Positions 7,738 through 14,333 of a stretch of 16,396 nucleotides of DNA are shown here, in pieces. Made by a program: the position numbers and the translations under genes. Source of the stretch: Thermoplasmata archaeon (GTDB taxonomy: Archaea > Thermoplasmatota > Thermoplasmata > Thermoplasmatales > Thermoplasmataceae). Where the stretch lies: contig JAKBQK010000046.1 of assembly GCA_021835265.1 (NCBI GenBank), forward strand, positions 1 to 16,396, written 5' to 3'. Below the pieces are notes generated by a model, which worked only from the letters and a program-made list of their open reading frames with translations, had not been told where the DNA came from and made no database searches. Positions within the stretch are counted from its first letter, which is position 1, and every line of letters begins with the position of its first letter.

Positions 7738-8171
7738 TTCTCATCACCCCCTGTATCTGGCATGTAAAATGCTCTCTTCATTAAGTGGTTTGTTCTCACA
7801 CTTATGGGTGGTTTTCCAATGAATTCAACGAATGCAAAAAGTCCACGTGTGATGGGCCATACGGCCATTGCATCCATCATATAGCTTACAGATTCTGAGT
7901 CCCAGTCCTCAACTGCCCTGCTATTAAGAACCATAGCACATGCTGTTGTCTCCAGCTCCCCCATCACCCTTATGAGCTGGTGAGATGTAAGTATTCTCTG
8001 TATCTTAACATTTCTGACTGAGAGATGTGAGAGGAATGAAGGGGAGAGCATTATTCCATCGGTTATAAGAAGGTTCAGTGAATCAACACCTTCGAATTTC
8101 TCCAGTATTTGTTCCTGAGCTATCTCAGAGAATGAATTGTATACAATTATGGTCAGTGAGCCTCTGTACAT
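7680..8171 (-). CDS. Degenerate RecA/RadA-fold protein, first gene of polB operon
   Basis: This 163-residue protein has the strand/helix order of a RecA/RadA core without its catalytic motifs. The segments run in RadA order: GSLTIIVYN (4-12) where RadA has its first strand and Walker A; LNLLITDG (about 33-40) where RadA has the strand ending in DTEG; VRNVKIQRILTSHQLIRVM (about 52-70) resembling the RadA DNILVARAYxSxHQ region; and AMVLNSRAVEDWD (about 79-91) where RadA has Walker B VVDS. There is no GxxxxGKT, and the Walker B Asp is Asn. ATPase activity is therefore unlikely. The ATG at 8171 has only a weak upstream signal. The 3' end overlaps the 75-aa gene. I infer an inactivated RecA-family scaffold by manual alignment only; a structure prediction could overturn it. 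Confidence 0.7.
   Translation of the reverse strand: MYRGSLTIIVYNSFSEIAQEQILEKFEGVDSLNLLITDGIMLSPSFLSHLSVRNVKIQRILTSHQLIRVMGELETTACAMVLNSRAVEDWDSESVSYMMDAMAVWPITRGLFAFVEFIGKPPISVRTNHLMKRAFYMPDTGGDEKWAETRTRQGRLWKVLQRQ
7744..7751 (-). promoter_or_regulatory. Internal Shine-Dalgarno site for the 75-aa gene
   Basis: On the minus strand this reads GGGGGTGA, one of the strongest SD sites in the window, 6 bases before the ATG at 7737. It lies inside the coding sequence of the 163-aa gene. It shows that the 75-aa gene is separately translated and not a shadow frame. Confidence 0.75.
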
Positions 8172-8271
8172 AAATTTGAAAACTCTTATTTCCCTTAATA
8201 AGCTTTGGCATGAGAAAAAAAATGAAAAAATGTAATTTTTCCGCGAAATTCAACACGAAAAGGTGGGCAAC
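8172..8271. promoter_or_regulatory. Divergent promoter region, polB operon and aro cluster
   Basis: This 100-bp region separates the two oppositely oriented operons and must hold both promoters. On the minus strand a TTATTAA element (about 8194-8200) lies some 26 bp from the ATG at 8171, a weak TATA candidate. On the plus strand there are poly-A runs and an AT-rich stretch near 8231-8240, but no clear TATA box. I see no strong operator. A damage- or amino-acid-responsive site cannot be identified from this sequence alone. Confidence 0.4.
8261..8266 (+). promoter_or_regulatory. Shine-Dalgarno site deciding the aroB start
   Basis: AGGTGG lies 5 bases before the ATG at 8272. The same bases contain an in-frame GTG at 8263 that could be read as a start three codons earlier. 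Because this GTG is part of the SD site, the ATG at 8272 is preferred. Confidence 0.6.
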
Positions 8272-9327
8272 ATGAGTGGAGAAACAGTGAGAAAGAAGCT
8301 TACCATAGGATATGATGAAACTGAGTATGTATGCGGAAAAAATGCAATAGAAGTTGAGAACGATGAGGGAACATTCATTGTAAGTGAAACTATAAGTAAT
8401 ATTTACCCAGAGAAGATAAAAAGGTTTTCAGAAGGAAAAATTATCTTTGTTGAAGATGGTGAAAATTCAAAGAGAATTGATAACTATGAAGAAGTCTGCA
8501 GGATTTTAATGGAACGAGAAGTGGAGAGGAACAGCTACCTGACATATATAGGAGGGGGTACCATTGGTGACCTTTCTGGTTTCATAGCATCCACGTACAA
8601 GAGGGGATTGAGACTGAAGGCGATACCAACAACACTACTGTCACAGATTGACAGTTCCATAGGTGGAAAGAACGGAATAAATTTTTCTGGAGTAAAGAAT
8701 GCTATTGGAACATTCAGGAACCCTGAAAGAATAGTAGCTGATACTGACTTTCTGATGAAAAATGATCAGATTATAAGAGAGGGCATGGCTGAGATAATAA
8801 AACACGGATTTTCCATGGATTACACTATAATTGAAACGCTCCTGAATAATGATATGGAAAGTGTGAAGAATGGAGATATTCTCAGAGATCTGATAGTGAA
8901 AAACGCAGATATAAAAGCTTCAGTGTGTAATCAAGATCCATATGAACTTCTGGGAAGAAGATATGTACTGAATTTTGGGCACACAGTAGCACATGGAATT
9001 GAAGCAATATCCAAAAACAGCATAACTCACGGAGCGGCAGTGATATATGGAATTATGTATGAAATGAAGATGTCAGAGATCTATGGAATGATGAAGTATG
9101 ATGGGATAAGTATAATGAACAAACTGATGAAGAGATATGGCATAAATAAGATAGAGGTCAGTGATGAAATGCTTGATGGAAGCCTTTCATACATAATGAA
9201 TGACAAGAAAATAAGAAATGGAAAAATTACAATTCCAATGGCCACTAAACCGGGAATGACAAATATGGCAGAACTTAAAATAGAGGTTTTCAAGGAATTG
9301 TTTTTAAAAGCAGGGAGAATGATGTGA
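8272..9327 (+). CDS. aroB: 3-dehydroquinate synthase
   Basis: The enzyme converts DAHP to 3-dehydroquinate, step two of the shikimate pathway, using NAD and a divalent metal. The 351 residues match the family length. The NAD-binding segment is GGGTIGDLSGF (94-104), followed by PTTLLSQIDSSIGGK (119-133) and KNAIGTF. Predicted metal ligands are E174 (AEIIKHG), H237 (NFGHTVAHGIE) and H253 (THGAAV), with the family's 16-residue spacing between the two His; H241 is the likely catalytic His. One oddity is Ala240 where most homologues have Gly (GHTxGH). The ATG at 8272 is preferred over GTG at 8263 because of the SD site. It is the first gene of the aro cluster, with one base between its stop and aroE. 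Many methanogens and haloarchaea lack AroB and use an alternative route; this organism keeps the canonical one. Confidence 0.95.
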   Translation: MSGETVRKKLTIGYDETEYVCGKNAIEVENDEGTFIVSETISNIYPEKIKRFSEGKIIFVEDGENSKRIDNYEEVCRILMEREVERNSYLTYIGGGTIGDLSGFIASTYKRGLRLKAIPTTLLSQIDSSIGGKNGINFSGVKNAIGTFRNPERIVADTDFLMKNDQIIREGMAEIIKHGFSMDYTIIETLLNNDMESVKNGDILRDLIVKNADIKASVCNQDPYELLGRRYVLNFGHTVAHGIEAISKNSITHGAAVIYGIMYEMKMSEIYGMMKYDGISIMNKLMKRYGINKIEVSDEMLDGSLSYIMNDKKIRNGKITIPMATKPGMTNMAELKIEVFKELFLKAGRMM

Positions 9328-9328
9328 G

Positions 9329-10156
9329 ATGATGTACGGACTTCTTGGATCACCCGTTGGAAAGTCCTGGAGTGAGGTTCTGTTCAACAGAATATTCGAA
9401 CTGGAAGAAAATAATAATATTTACACAGCAATAAATGTTAGTCCTGTAACATTGAAACGGTTGATGGAAAAAATGGATGTGAGCTTCCAGGGCTTCAACG
9501 TGACAATCCCATATAAGGAAGATATCCTCAGGTATACTGAAAACAGGGACCCGCTTGTGTGGAAGGCTGGTGTTTCAAATGTTATAAAGCGTGAGGGAAA
9601 TGGTTTTACAGCCTTCAACACAGATTATGCTGGAATCGAGGAGCTATTCACTAAGAATGGTGTGAGTCTTGATGGAAAAAGAGTTTCTATAGCTGGAGCT
9701 GGTGGAGTTGCCAGAATAATGATCTATTACATACTTACAAACTTTAGCCCTGACACCATGCATATATTTACCAGAAATCCAGAAATAACCAGAAAAAAAA
9801 TTAAGGGAACATGGCAGTACGGGAACATGAAAATTAGAAGTTACGATGATATGGAAAAATATGATGTCCTGATCAATTGCACACCACTGGGAATGAATGA
9901 AGATGACCAATCACCGTTCTCTCCATATTTTTATGACGAAAAGGCCACTGCCATAGATCTTACATACCAGTATGATGAAACAAAATTCATGAAATATGCT
10001 GCTGAAAGTGGAGGCAGGGCAATCAATGGCAGGGATATGTTCTTCAGACAGGCAGAAGAGACTTACAGGATCTTTTTCACGGATGAATGCGAAAGGGAAA
10101 TATTCAGCAGGGCAAGAGGTGATACTTTAAAATGGATGACGAAACGCTTATCCTGA
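9329..10156 (+). CDS. aroE: Shikimate dehydrogenase
   Basis: The enzyme reduces 3-dehydroshikimate to shikimate with NADPH in the cytoplasm. The 275 residues fit the family. Shikimate-binding S13 and S15 lie in GSPVGKSWS. The catalytic Lys63 is in NVTIPYK and catalytic Asp99 in NTDYAG. The dinucleotide-binding loop is GAGGVAR (123-129), followed by NCTPLGM and, near the C-terminus, NGRDMFFRQA with the conserved Gln. The ATG at 9329 is followed directly by a second ATG at 9332; either could start the protein. Its 3' end overlaps aroK by 25 bp, so the two are probably translationally coupled. The 3-dehydroquinase that makes its substrate is not encoded nearby. Confidence 0.95.
   Translation: MMYGLLGSPVGKSWSEVLFNRIFELEENNNIYTAINVSPVTLKRLMEKMDVSFQGFNVTIPYKEDILRYTENRDPLVWKAGVSNVIKREGNGFTAFNTDYAGIEELFTKNGVSLDGKRVSIAGAGGVARIMIYYILTNFSPDTMHIFTRNPEITRKKIKGTWQYGNMKIRSYDDMEKYDVLINCTPLGMNEDDQSPFSPYFYDEKATAIDLTYQYDETKFMKYAAESGGRAINGRDMFFRQAEETYRIFFTDECEREIFSRARGDTLKWMTKRLS
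10116..10123 (+). promoter_or_regulatory. Shine-Dalgarno site for aroK inside aroE
   Basis: GAGGTGAT lies 8 bases before the ATG at 10132, within the end of aroE. It is a near-perfect archaeal SD and supports the overlapping aroK start. Confidence 0.7.
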
Positions 10157-10971
10157 AAATGAATTCGGGGATATCTGTTCTCAGTGCTTTCGTGAACTGG
10201 AAAGGGGCAGCAATGGCACTGGACTATCAGATGGAGATAGTGGCAAGAAAAGGGGAGGCAAAGAAAAACCAGTGGAATATAAGGAGGATGCTTTCCATAT
10301 TGAAAAGCCAGTATGGGAAGGATTCAGAACTGCAGATAGATGTAAACAGGAAGATACCTTCAGGGATGGGGCTTAAGAGCAGCAGTGCTCTAGTTTCTGG
10401 AGTTGTGAAGGCTTATTCCCTATTCAATGACATTAAAATGGAAATAGAAGATATTGTGACAGTATCAAGCCGAATATCAAGACAGATAAGAGTCTCAGCC
10501 ACTGGAGCATCTGATGATCTATATGCTTCGGTGCTTGGTGGATTGTGCATAACAGATAACAGGAATGCGAGGCTGCTCAGGCATTACAGGATTAAGGAAA
10601 AACATTACATAATAATAACCTCGAAAGGAAGAAGATCGAGTTATGATTTTGGCAAGATTGATCTATCATTCCTCAGGAATGCATATGAGAGAATGTTTCA
10701 GAGACTGAATTCATACAACTTCGAGGATATTGCCATCATGAATGGATTTTATCTTGGAACAATATCAGGTATCAATATGCCGGGTGAGATATTGAACAAA
10801 CTCAGATTCAACATTATGGGAATAAATGGTAAAGGGCCTTCTCTCTTTCTTCAGTATGAAAACCCAAAAACACTGGAAAGAGACGTGGAAATTCTCAAAA
10901 AAGGTAATGTGGGCTTTCTTGTTGCCTCGAGTACAAACATTCCTTCATCTCATGAGTGGAAAAATGAGTAG
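10132..10971 (+). CDS. aroK: Archaeal shikimate kinase (GHMP family)
   Basis: The enzyme phosphorylates shikimate to shikimate 3-phosphate with ATP. This 279-residue protein is the archaeal GHMP-superfamily kinase, unrelated to the bacterial P-loop AroK. The nucleotide-binding motif is PSGMGLKSSSA (76-86). TGASDD (124-129) sits where the GHMP catalytic-site loop lies, and the C-terminal glycine motif is GINGKGPSLF (230-239). The start has a strong SD site and gives a 25-bp overlap with aroE. Its end overlaps aroA by 8 bp. Position between aroE and aroA matches the pathway order and makes a GHMP kinase of other specificity (homoserine, mevalonate) unlikely. Confidence 0.93.
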   Translation: MDDETLILKMNSGISVLSAFVNWKGAAMALDYQMEIVARKGEAKKNQWNIRRMLSILKSQYGKDSELQIDVNRKIPSGMGLKSSSALVSGVVKAYSLFNDIKMEIEDIVTVSSRISRQIRVSATGASDDLYASVLGGLCITDNRNARLLRHYRIKEKHYIIITSKGRRSSYDFGKIDLSFLRNAYERMFQRLNSYNFEDIAIMNGFYLGTISGINMPGEILNKLRFNIMGINGKGPSLFLQYENPKTLERDVEILKKGNVGFLVASSTNIPSSHEWKNE

Positions 10972-12220
10972 GATTTTAATTCCGCAAGAACTAAGTGGAA
11001 AGGTGGATGCCCCTTCTTCCAAGAGCATGTCACAGAGGGTTTTATTGCTTTCTGCATTCCTTCCGGGTCACAAACGAATTGGACCGATCTCTGGATGCGA
11101 TGACGAGATAATTGCACTGGGAATATGCAGTTCTAACGGAATGAAGATAATAAAGGACGGAAAATATTACAATATTTATGGTTCATTCACTAATCCGGAG
11201 TTAATAAATGTTGGAGAATCTGGTACTGCTCTTAGAATGGTACTTGGTCTTCTTGCATCAAGAAGATGCAGTTGCGCAATTGAGACTGAAGGGAAGCTTT
11301 TGGAAAGACCATTGAAACCACTTATAATTTCACTGGAAAGCATTGGATGCAGATTTTCAATGAATGGTAGAACACTCCTTTTTGATGGGACTAATGCCAT
11401 ATATGTGAATGAAATATCCATAAATGGAGAACTCAGTTCACAGTTCACCAGTTCTATTCTTTTATACATGGCACTCAACCCCCTCGACGAAAAGATAGTA
11501 CATATTGAAGGAGAGATTAATTCAGAAGGATATCTAAATATGACTGTAGATATACTTAGAAAATTAGGACTGACAATAAAAAGAACCGGAAGTGATTTCA
11601 TTATAAATGGAACGCTGAATGAAATGAATACTTCATTTGATATAGAAGGAGATTATTCATCAGCCTCATTCCTTATTGCAGCTGGACTATTACTATCAGG
11701 AAAAGGAATAGAGATAAATAATCTGAAAAAGGAAAGCATGCAACCTGATGCAAATATTCTAAATTTGCTTAATGGACTCCTGCAATATGGAGAAAATTCA
11801 ATAATTGCCATGAAAAAAGATATTACTAGTATGCTAGAGGTTGATGTCAACATAAATCCAGATCTGGCACCAGTTATAGCCCTTCTTGGAATGTTTTCCC
11901 AAAAGGGAGCCAGCATTAAAAATTCAGATAGACTATCAGGAAAGGAGAGTGACAGGAAAAAGGCCATTATTCAAATAGCTGAAGCCTTTGGGTCGGATGT
12001 AACTGACGAAGACGAAACTCTGTATATTAGTCCATGCCGAGACGATATTTCACCTGCACTCCCAATCTCATTAGATCACAGAATTGTTATGGAGACCATT
12101 CTGGCTCAGTCTATGGTATCAGAGAAATTCATTGTACGCAATCCTGAAAGTCTTAACAAGAGTTATCCTTCATTTATAGATGATTTAATTTCTCTTGGAT
12201 TTAAGGAGGAAATGGAATAA
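10964..12220 (+). CDS. aroA: EPSP synthase (3-phosphoshikimate 1-carboxyvinyltransferase)
   Basis: The enzyme transfers the enolpyruvyl group of PEP to shikimate 3-phosphate. The protein is 418 residues from the ATG at 10964. The N-terminal SSKSMSQR (18-25) supplies the substrate-binding Lys20, Ser21 and Arg25. Next come NVGESGTALR (82-91), an ELSSQFTSS segment, GDYSSASF, Asp300 in NPDLAP (likely catalytic) and KESDR (327-331) with Glu328, followed by DHRIVM near the end. The frame stays open upstream to 10826, but that part lies inside aroK and is not family-like. A second possible start is the ATG at 10952. The gene overlaps aroK by 8 bp. Each of the two domains shows the expected motif set, so the enzyme should be active. 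Confidence 0.95.
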   Translation: MSRILIPQELSGKVDAPSSKSMSQRVLLLSAFLPGHKRIGPISGCDDEIIALGICSSNGMKIIKDGKYYNIYGSFTNPELINVGESGTALRMVLGLLASRRCSCAIETEGKLLERPLKPLIISLESIGCRFSMNGRTLLFDGTNAIYVNEISINGELSSQFTSSILLYMALNPLDEKIVHIEGEINSEGYLNMTVDILRKLGLTIKRTGSDFIINGTLNEMNTSFDIEGDYSSASFLIAAGLLLSGKGIEINNLKKESMQPDANILNLLNGLLQYGENSIIAMKKDITSMLEVDVNINPDLAPVIALLGMFSQKGASIKNSDRLSGKESDRKKAIIQIAEAFGSDVTDEDETLYISPCRDDISPALPISLDHRIVMETILAQSMVSEKFIVRNPESLNKSYPSFIDDLISLGFKEEME

Positions 12221-12250
12221 GGATTATTAGCAACCAATTGATTTCAAAAC

Positions 12251-13903
12251 ATGCTTTTATTTCAGGACATATTGGAATTAACAAAGTCTGAAGCCAGAAA
12301 ACACATCGAGAATCTGGATGAGAAAGATGTGATTTTTGATCAGACTGAACATGCACATATTACAGTCAGATTGGTAAGATATGAGAAAACGGTTGATAAC
12401 TTTGATACTAAATTAAATGCAATAATGAATGAGCTGAAGAAACTTCCATTTGTGCAATCCCTGGAATATGAAAATGGTTACATAAATATCATTACAGATG
12501 GTTGGTATCTCCTGAATGCCATGCATGAATCCCTTCAAACCACGGGATCTTTTCCTGAATCATTTCAGGATCCAGAGAGGGTATCTGTTGAACATACAAG
12601 CACAAATCCCACTGGTCCCATACATATGGGGAGAATTAGAAATTCCATAATAGGGGATTCCATAGCAAGACTGATGGAAAGGTATGGTTACAGGGTTGTC
12701 ACTCAGTATTATGTAAACGACTCCGGTAAACAGATGGTATCACTGTATCTCGGCTATGAGAAATTCCACAAAGGTGAGACATTAACAAAGGAAATCCTGC
12801 TAGATGGATATAAAAAGATTTATGAATATTTTGAACAAAAAGGTGACGAGAAAGAAGTAGAATTACTAATGGAGAAATATGAGAAAGGGGATGATGACCT
12901 CATAAATCAGATCAAGAATATAGCCCAGATAATGCTGGATGATATTGTTTCTGATCTAGAACTCCTCAACATAAAGATGGATGAGTTCACATGGGAGTCA
13001 GAATTTATTGTTACTGGAGAAACAGAAGAAGTTATTAAAGATCTATCAGAGTATATACTGGACGAAAATGGGGCATTATACATAGACGTCCCCAATGTCA
13101 GGAAGATTTTTGTCAAAAGAAAGAACGGTACAAGTCTCTATGTAACAAGAGATATTGCATACCATATGTACAAATTCTCACAGTATGACAAATGCATTGT
13201 TGTGGTAGGGGAAGATCATAAGGAACATGGAAAGATCATGGATTATATTATGCATCAGCTCCTTGACTATAAGAATTCTCTTGATTTTGTGTATTATGGC
13301 ATGGTAAATCTGGAATCTGGAAGAATGTCTACAAGAAAGGGCACGAGTGTCACCGTGAAGGAAGTTTATGAGAAGTTATATGAAAAGGCCAGAAACGAAG
13401 TGCTGAGTAGATATAGTGAAGAAAAGGATGTTGACAAAATAAGCAGGGATATAGCAGTTTCTTCCCTAAGATTCTATATGCTGAAGATCAATATGCAAAA
13501 ACCCATTACATTCAAGTGGGAAGATGCTCTGGATTTCAATGGCGAAACTGCTCCCTTTATTATGTATTCCTATACAAGGGCAAGTAGCATAATGGAAAAG
13601 GTAAAATCAAGTTCAGAGGAAGCGTCATCTAAAAACATTGAAAAGGAAGAAAATGATCTCATTCTTGAGATGTATAAATATCCATATAAAATAATGAACG
13701 CAACCAAAAGCCTGAGACCAGATATCATCACCGGTTATATTCTGGATTTATCTAAAAAATTCACTACATTTTACGAGAAATGTAAGGTACTCGGTGAGGA
13801 AACAGGTATACAGGAGAGAAGATTAAACATCCTGAAAACATACATGAACATTATTGACGACAGTTCACAAATTGTTGGAATAAAGAACGTGAAAAAGATG
13901 TAA
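12251..13903 (+). CDS. argS: Arginyl-tRNA synthetase
   Basis: This class Ia synthetase charges tRNA-Arg with arginine. The 550 residues match the family. The HIGH-type motif is HMGR (125-128) within the NPTGPIHMGRIRN context; Arg at the fourth position is common in archaeal ArgRS. It is followed by the VNDSGKQ segment. The KMSKS-type loop is MSTRKG (359-364). The C-terminal third is the helical DALR anticodon-binding domain and ends VGIKNVKKM, typical of the family. The ATG at 12251 has no SD site and lies 30 bp after aroA, so argS may be read through from the aro operon or have its own weak promoter and a short leader. No functional link to aro genes is implied beyond clustering. Confidence 0.95.
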   Translation: MLLFQDILELTKSEARKHIENLDEKDVIFDQTEHAHITVRLVRYEKTVDNFDTKLNAIMNELKKLPFVQSLEYENGYINIITDGWYLLNAMHESLQTTGSFPESFQDPERVSVEHTSTNPTGPIHMGRIRNSIIGDSIARLMERYGYRVVTQYYVNDSGKQMVSLYLGYEKFHKGETLTKEILLDGYKKIYEYFEQKGDEKEVELLMEKYEKGDDDLINQIKNIAQIMLDDIVSDLELLNIKMDEFTWESEFIVTGETEEVIKDLSEYILDENGALYIDVPNVRKIFVKRKNGTSLYVTRDIAYHMYKFSQYDKCIVVVGEDHKEHGKIMDYIMHQLLDYKNSLDFVYYGMVNLESGRMSTRKGTSVTVKEVYEKLYEKARNEVLSRYSEEKDVDKISRDIAVSSLRFYMLKINMQKPITFKWEDALDFNGETAPFIMYSYTRASSIMEKVKSSSEEASSKNIEKEENDLILEMYKYPYKIMNATKSLRPDIITGYILDLSKKFTTFYEKCKVLGEETGIQERRLNILKTYMNIIDDSSQIVGIKNVKKM

Positions 13904-13920
13904 GATATATATTAATACTG

Positions 13921-13943
13921 TAGGTTCTGACTCAAGGAACCTA
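13921..13943. repeat. Inverted repeat after argS
   Basis: The arms TAGGTTC (13921-13927) and GAACCTA (13937-13943) are perfect complements around a 9-base loop. The repeat lies 17 bp after the argS stop and about 20 bp before the TATA box of the zinc-ribbon gene. No U tract follows on the plus strand, so it is not a classical terminator. It could be an operator for the next gene or an RNA hairpin stabilising the argS 3' end. Confidence 0.4.
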
Positions 13944-13961
13944 GACGATAATAGTCAATGG

Positions 13962-13969
13962 TTTAAATA
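13962..13969 (+). promoter_or_regulatory. TATA box for zinc-ribbon gene
   Basis: TTTAAATA matches the archaeal TATA consensus. Its centre is about 31 bp before the TTG start at 13997, predicting a leader of only a few bases. It is the cleanest TATA match in the window. Confidence 0.6.
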
Positions 13970-13996
13970 GTTTAAAAAAATTCTGAAAGGATAGAT

Positions 13997-14212
13997 TTGT
14001 CTGGTTTGTATCATGTAAAATGTCCCAATTGTGGAAATGAATTCAATGTAAACTATTCTGAGTGGAATAGTCTTTCTGACACATCATTAGGTTTGATTTT
14101 CAGGTGGGGACCTTACTCTTTCTCGGTAAAGTGTCCACAATGTCACAAGAGAGAAAGGTATCATGTTACGCCTGAAGATGCAATTTCTCAGGAAGGACAG
14201 CCTCAGGATTAG
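13997..14212 (+). CDS. Small zinc-ribbon protein
   Basis: This 71-residue protein has two CPxC knuckles, C9-P-N-C12 and C46-P-Q-C49, separated by 33 residues. That is a zinc-ribbon fold expected to bind one Zn ion. The linker contains an aromatic/hydrophobic stretch (SLGLIFRWGPYSF). The C-terminus is short, acidic and Gln-rich. No enzymatic motif is present; such proteins may bind nucleic acid or a protein partner, but the specific role is unknown. The start is TTG with a GAAAGGAT-like sequence just upstream and a good TATA box. A second in-frame TTG three codons later is an alternative. It stands alone between argS and a convergent surface-protein gene. Confidence 0.75.
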   Translation: MSGLYHVKCPNCGNEFNVNYSEWNSLSDTSLGLIFRWGPYSFSVKCPQCHKRERYHVTPEDAISQEGQPQD

Positions 14213-14243
14213 AAATATTTAAAGACTCTTGCCTGTTGGAGAA

Positions 14244-14257
14244 TCTTTTAAACTTTT
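14244..14257 (+). terminator. U-rich terminator candidate after zinc-ribbon gene
   Basis: TCTTTTAAACTTTT lies about 30 bp after the stop of the zinc-ribbon gene and gives two U tracts in the transcript, as used in archaeal termination. The call rests on composition only. Confidence 0.35.
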
Positions 14258-14289
14258 GTGAACTCTAAAATAAATCGATTATGCTGTAA

Positions 14290-14333
14290 AATAGGTTATT
14301 AATAAATTTAATTGTAAAAGATAATAGGTTATT
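14290..14333. repeat. Short direct repeat between convergent genes
   Basis: AATAGGTTATT occurs at 14290-14300 and again at 14323-14333, 33 bp apart. The second copy contains the stop codon of the surface-protein gene (14329-14331). Its meaning is unknown; it could be chance, a remnant of slippage, or a spaced protein site. Confidence 0.35.

Noticed and set aside
5520..8171. polB operon as part of a mobile element (casposon or virus)
   Set aside because: There is no integrase, Cas1, terminal inverted repeat or protein-primed polymerase signature, and base composition resembles the neighbours by eye.
8236..8261. TTTTC...GAAAA inverted repeat as an operator in the polB/aro divergent region
   Set aside because: The arms are only 5 bp with a 15-base spacer in AT-rich DNA; it is too weak to call.
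8263..8271. GTG at 8263 as the aroB start
   Set aside because: The GTG is part of the AGGTGG sequence that serves as SD for the ATG at 8272. The three extra residues add nothing conserved, though the GTG cannot be fully excluded.
10826..10963. Upstream extension of the aroA frame (46 codons) as the true start
   Set aside because: It lies within aroK and does not resemble EPSP synthase; family similarity begins at the ATG at 10964.
11176..11601. 141-codon minus-strand frame inside aroA
   Set aside because: It is antisense to conserved EPSP synthase motifs and has no start signal.
13904..13996. tRNA or small structured RNA after argS
   Set aside because: Only one short hairpin is present; there is no cloverleaf, no T-loop GTTCRANYC in the right place and no acceptor stem.
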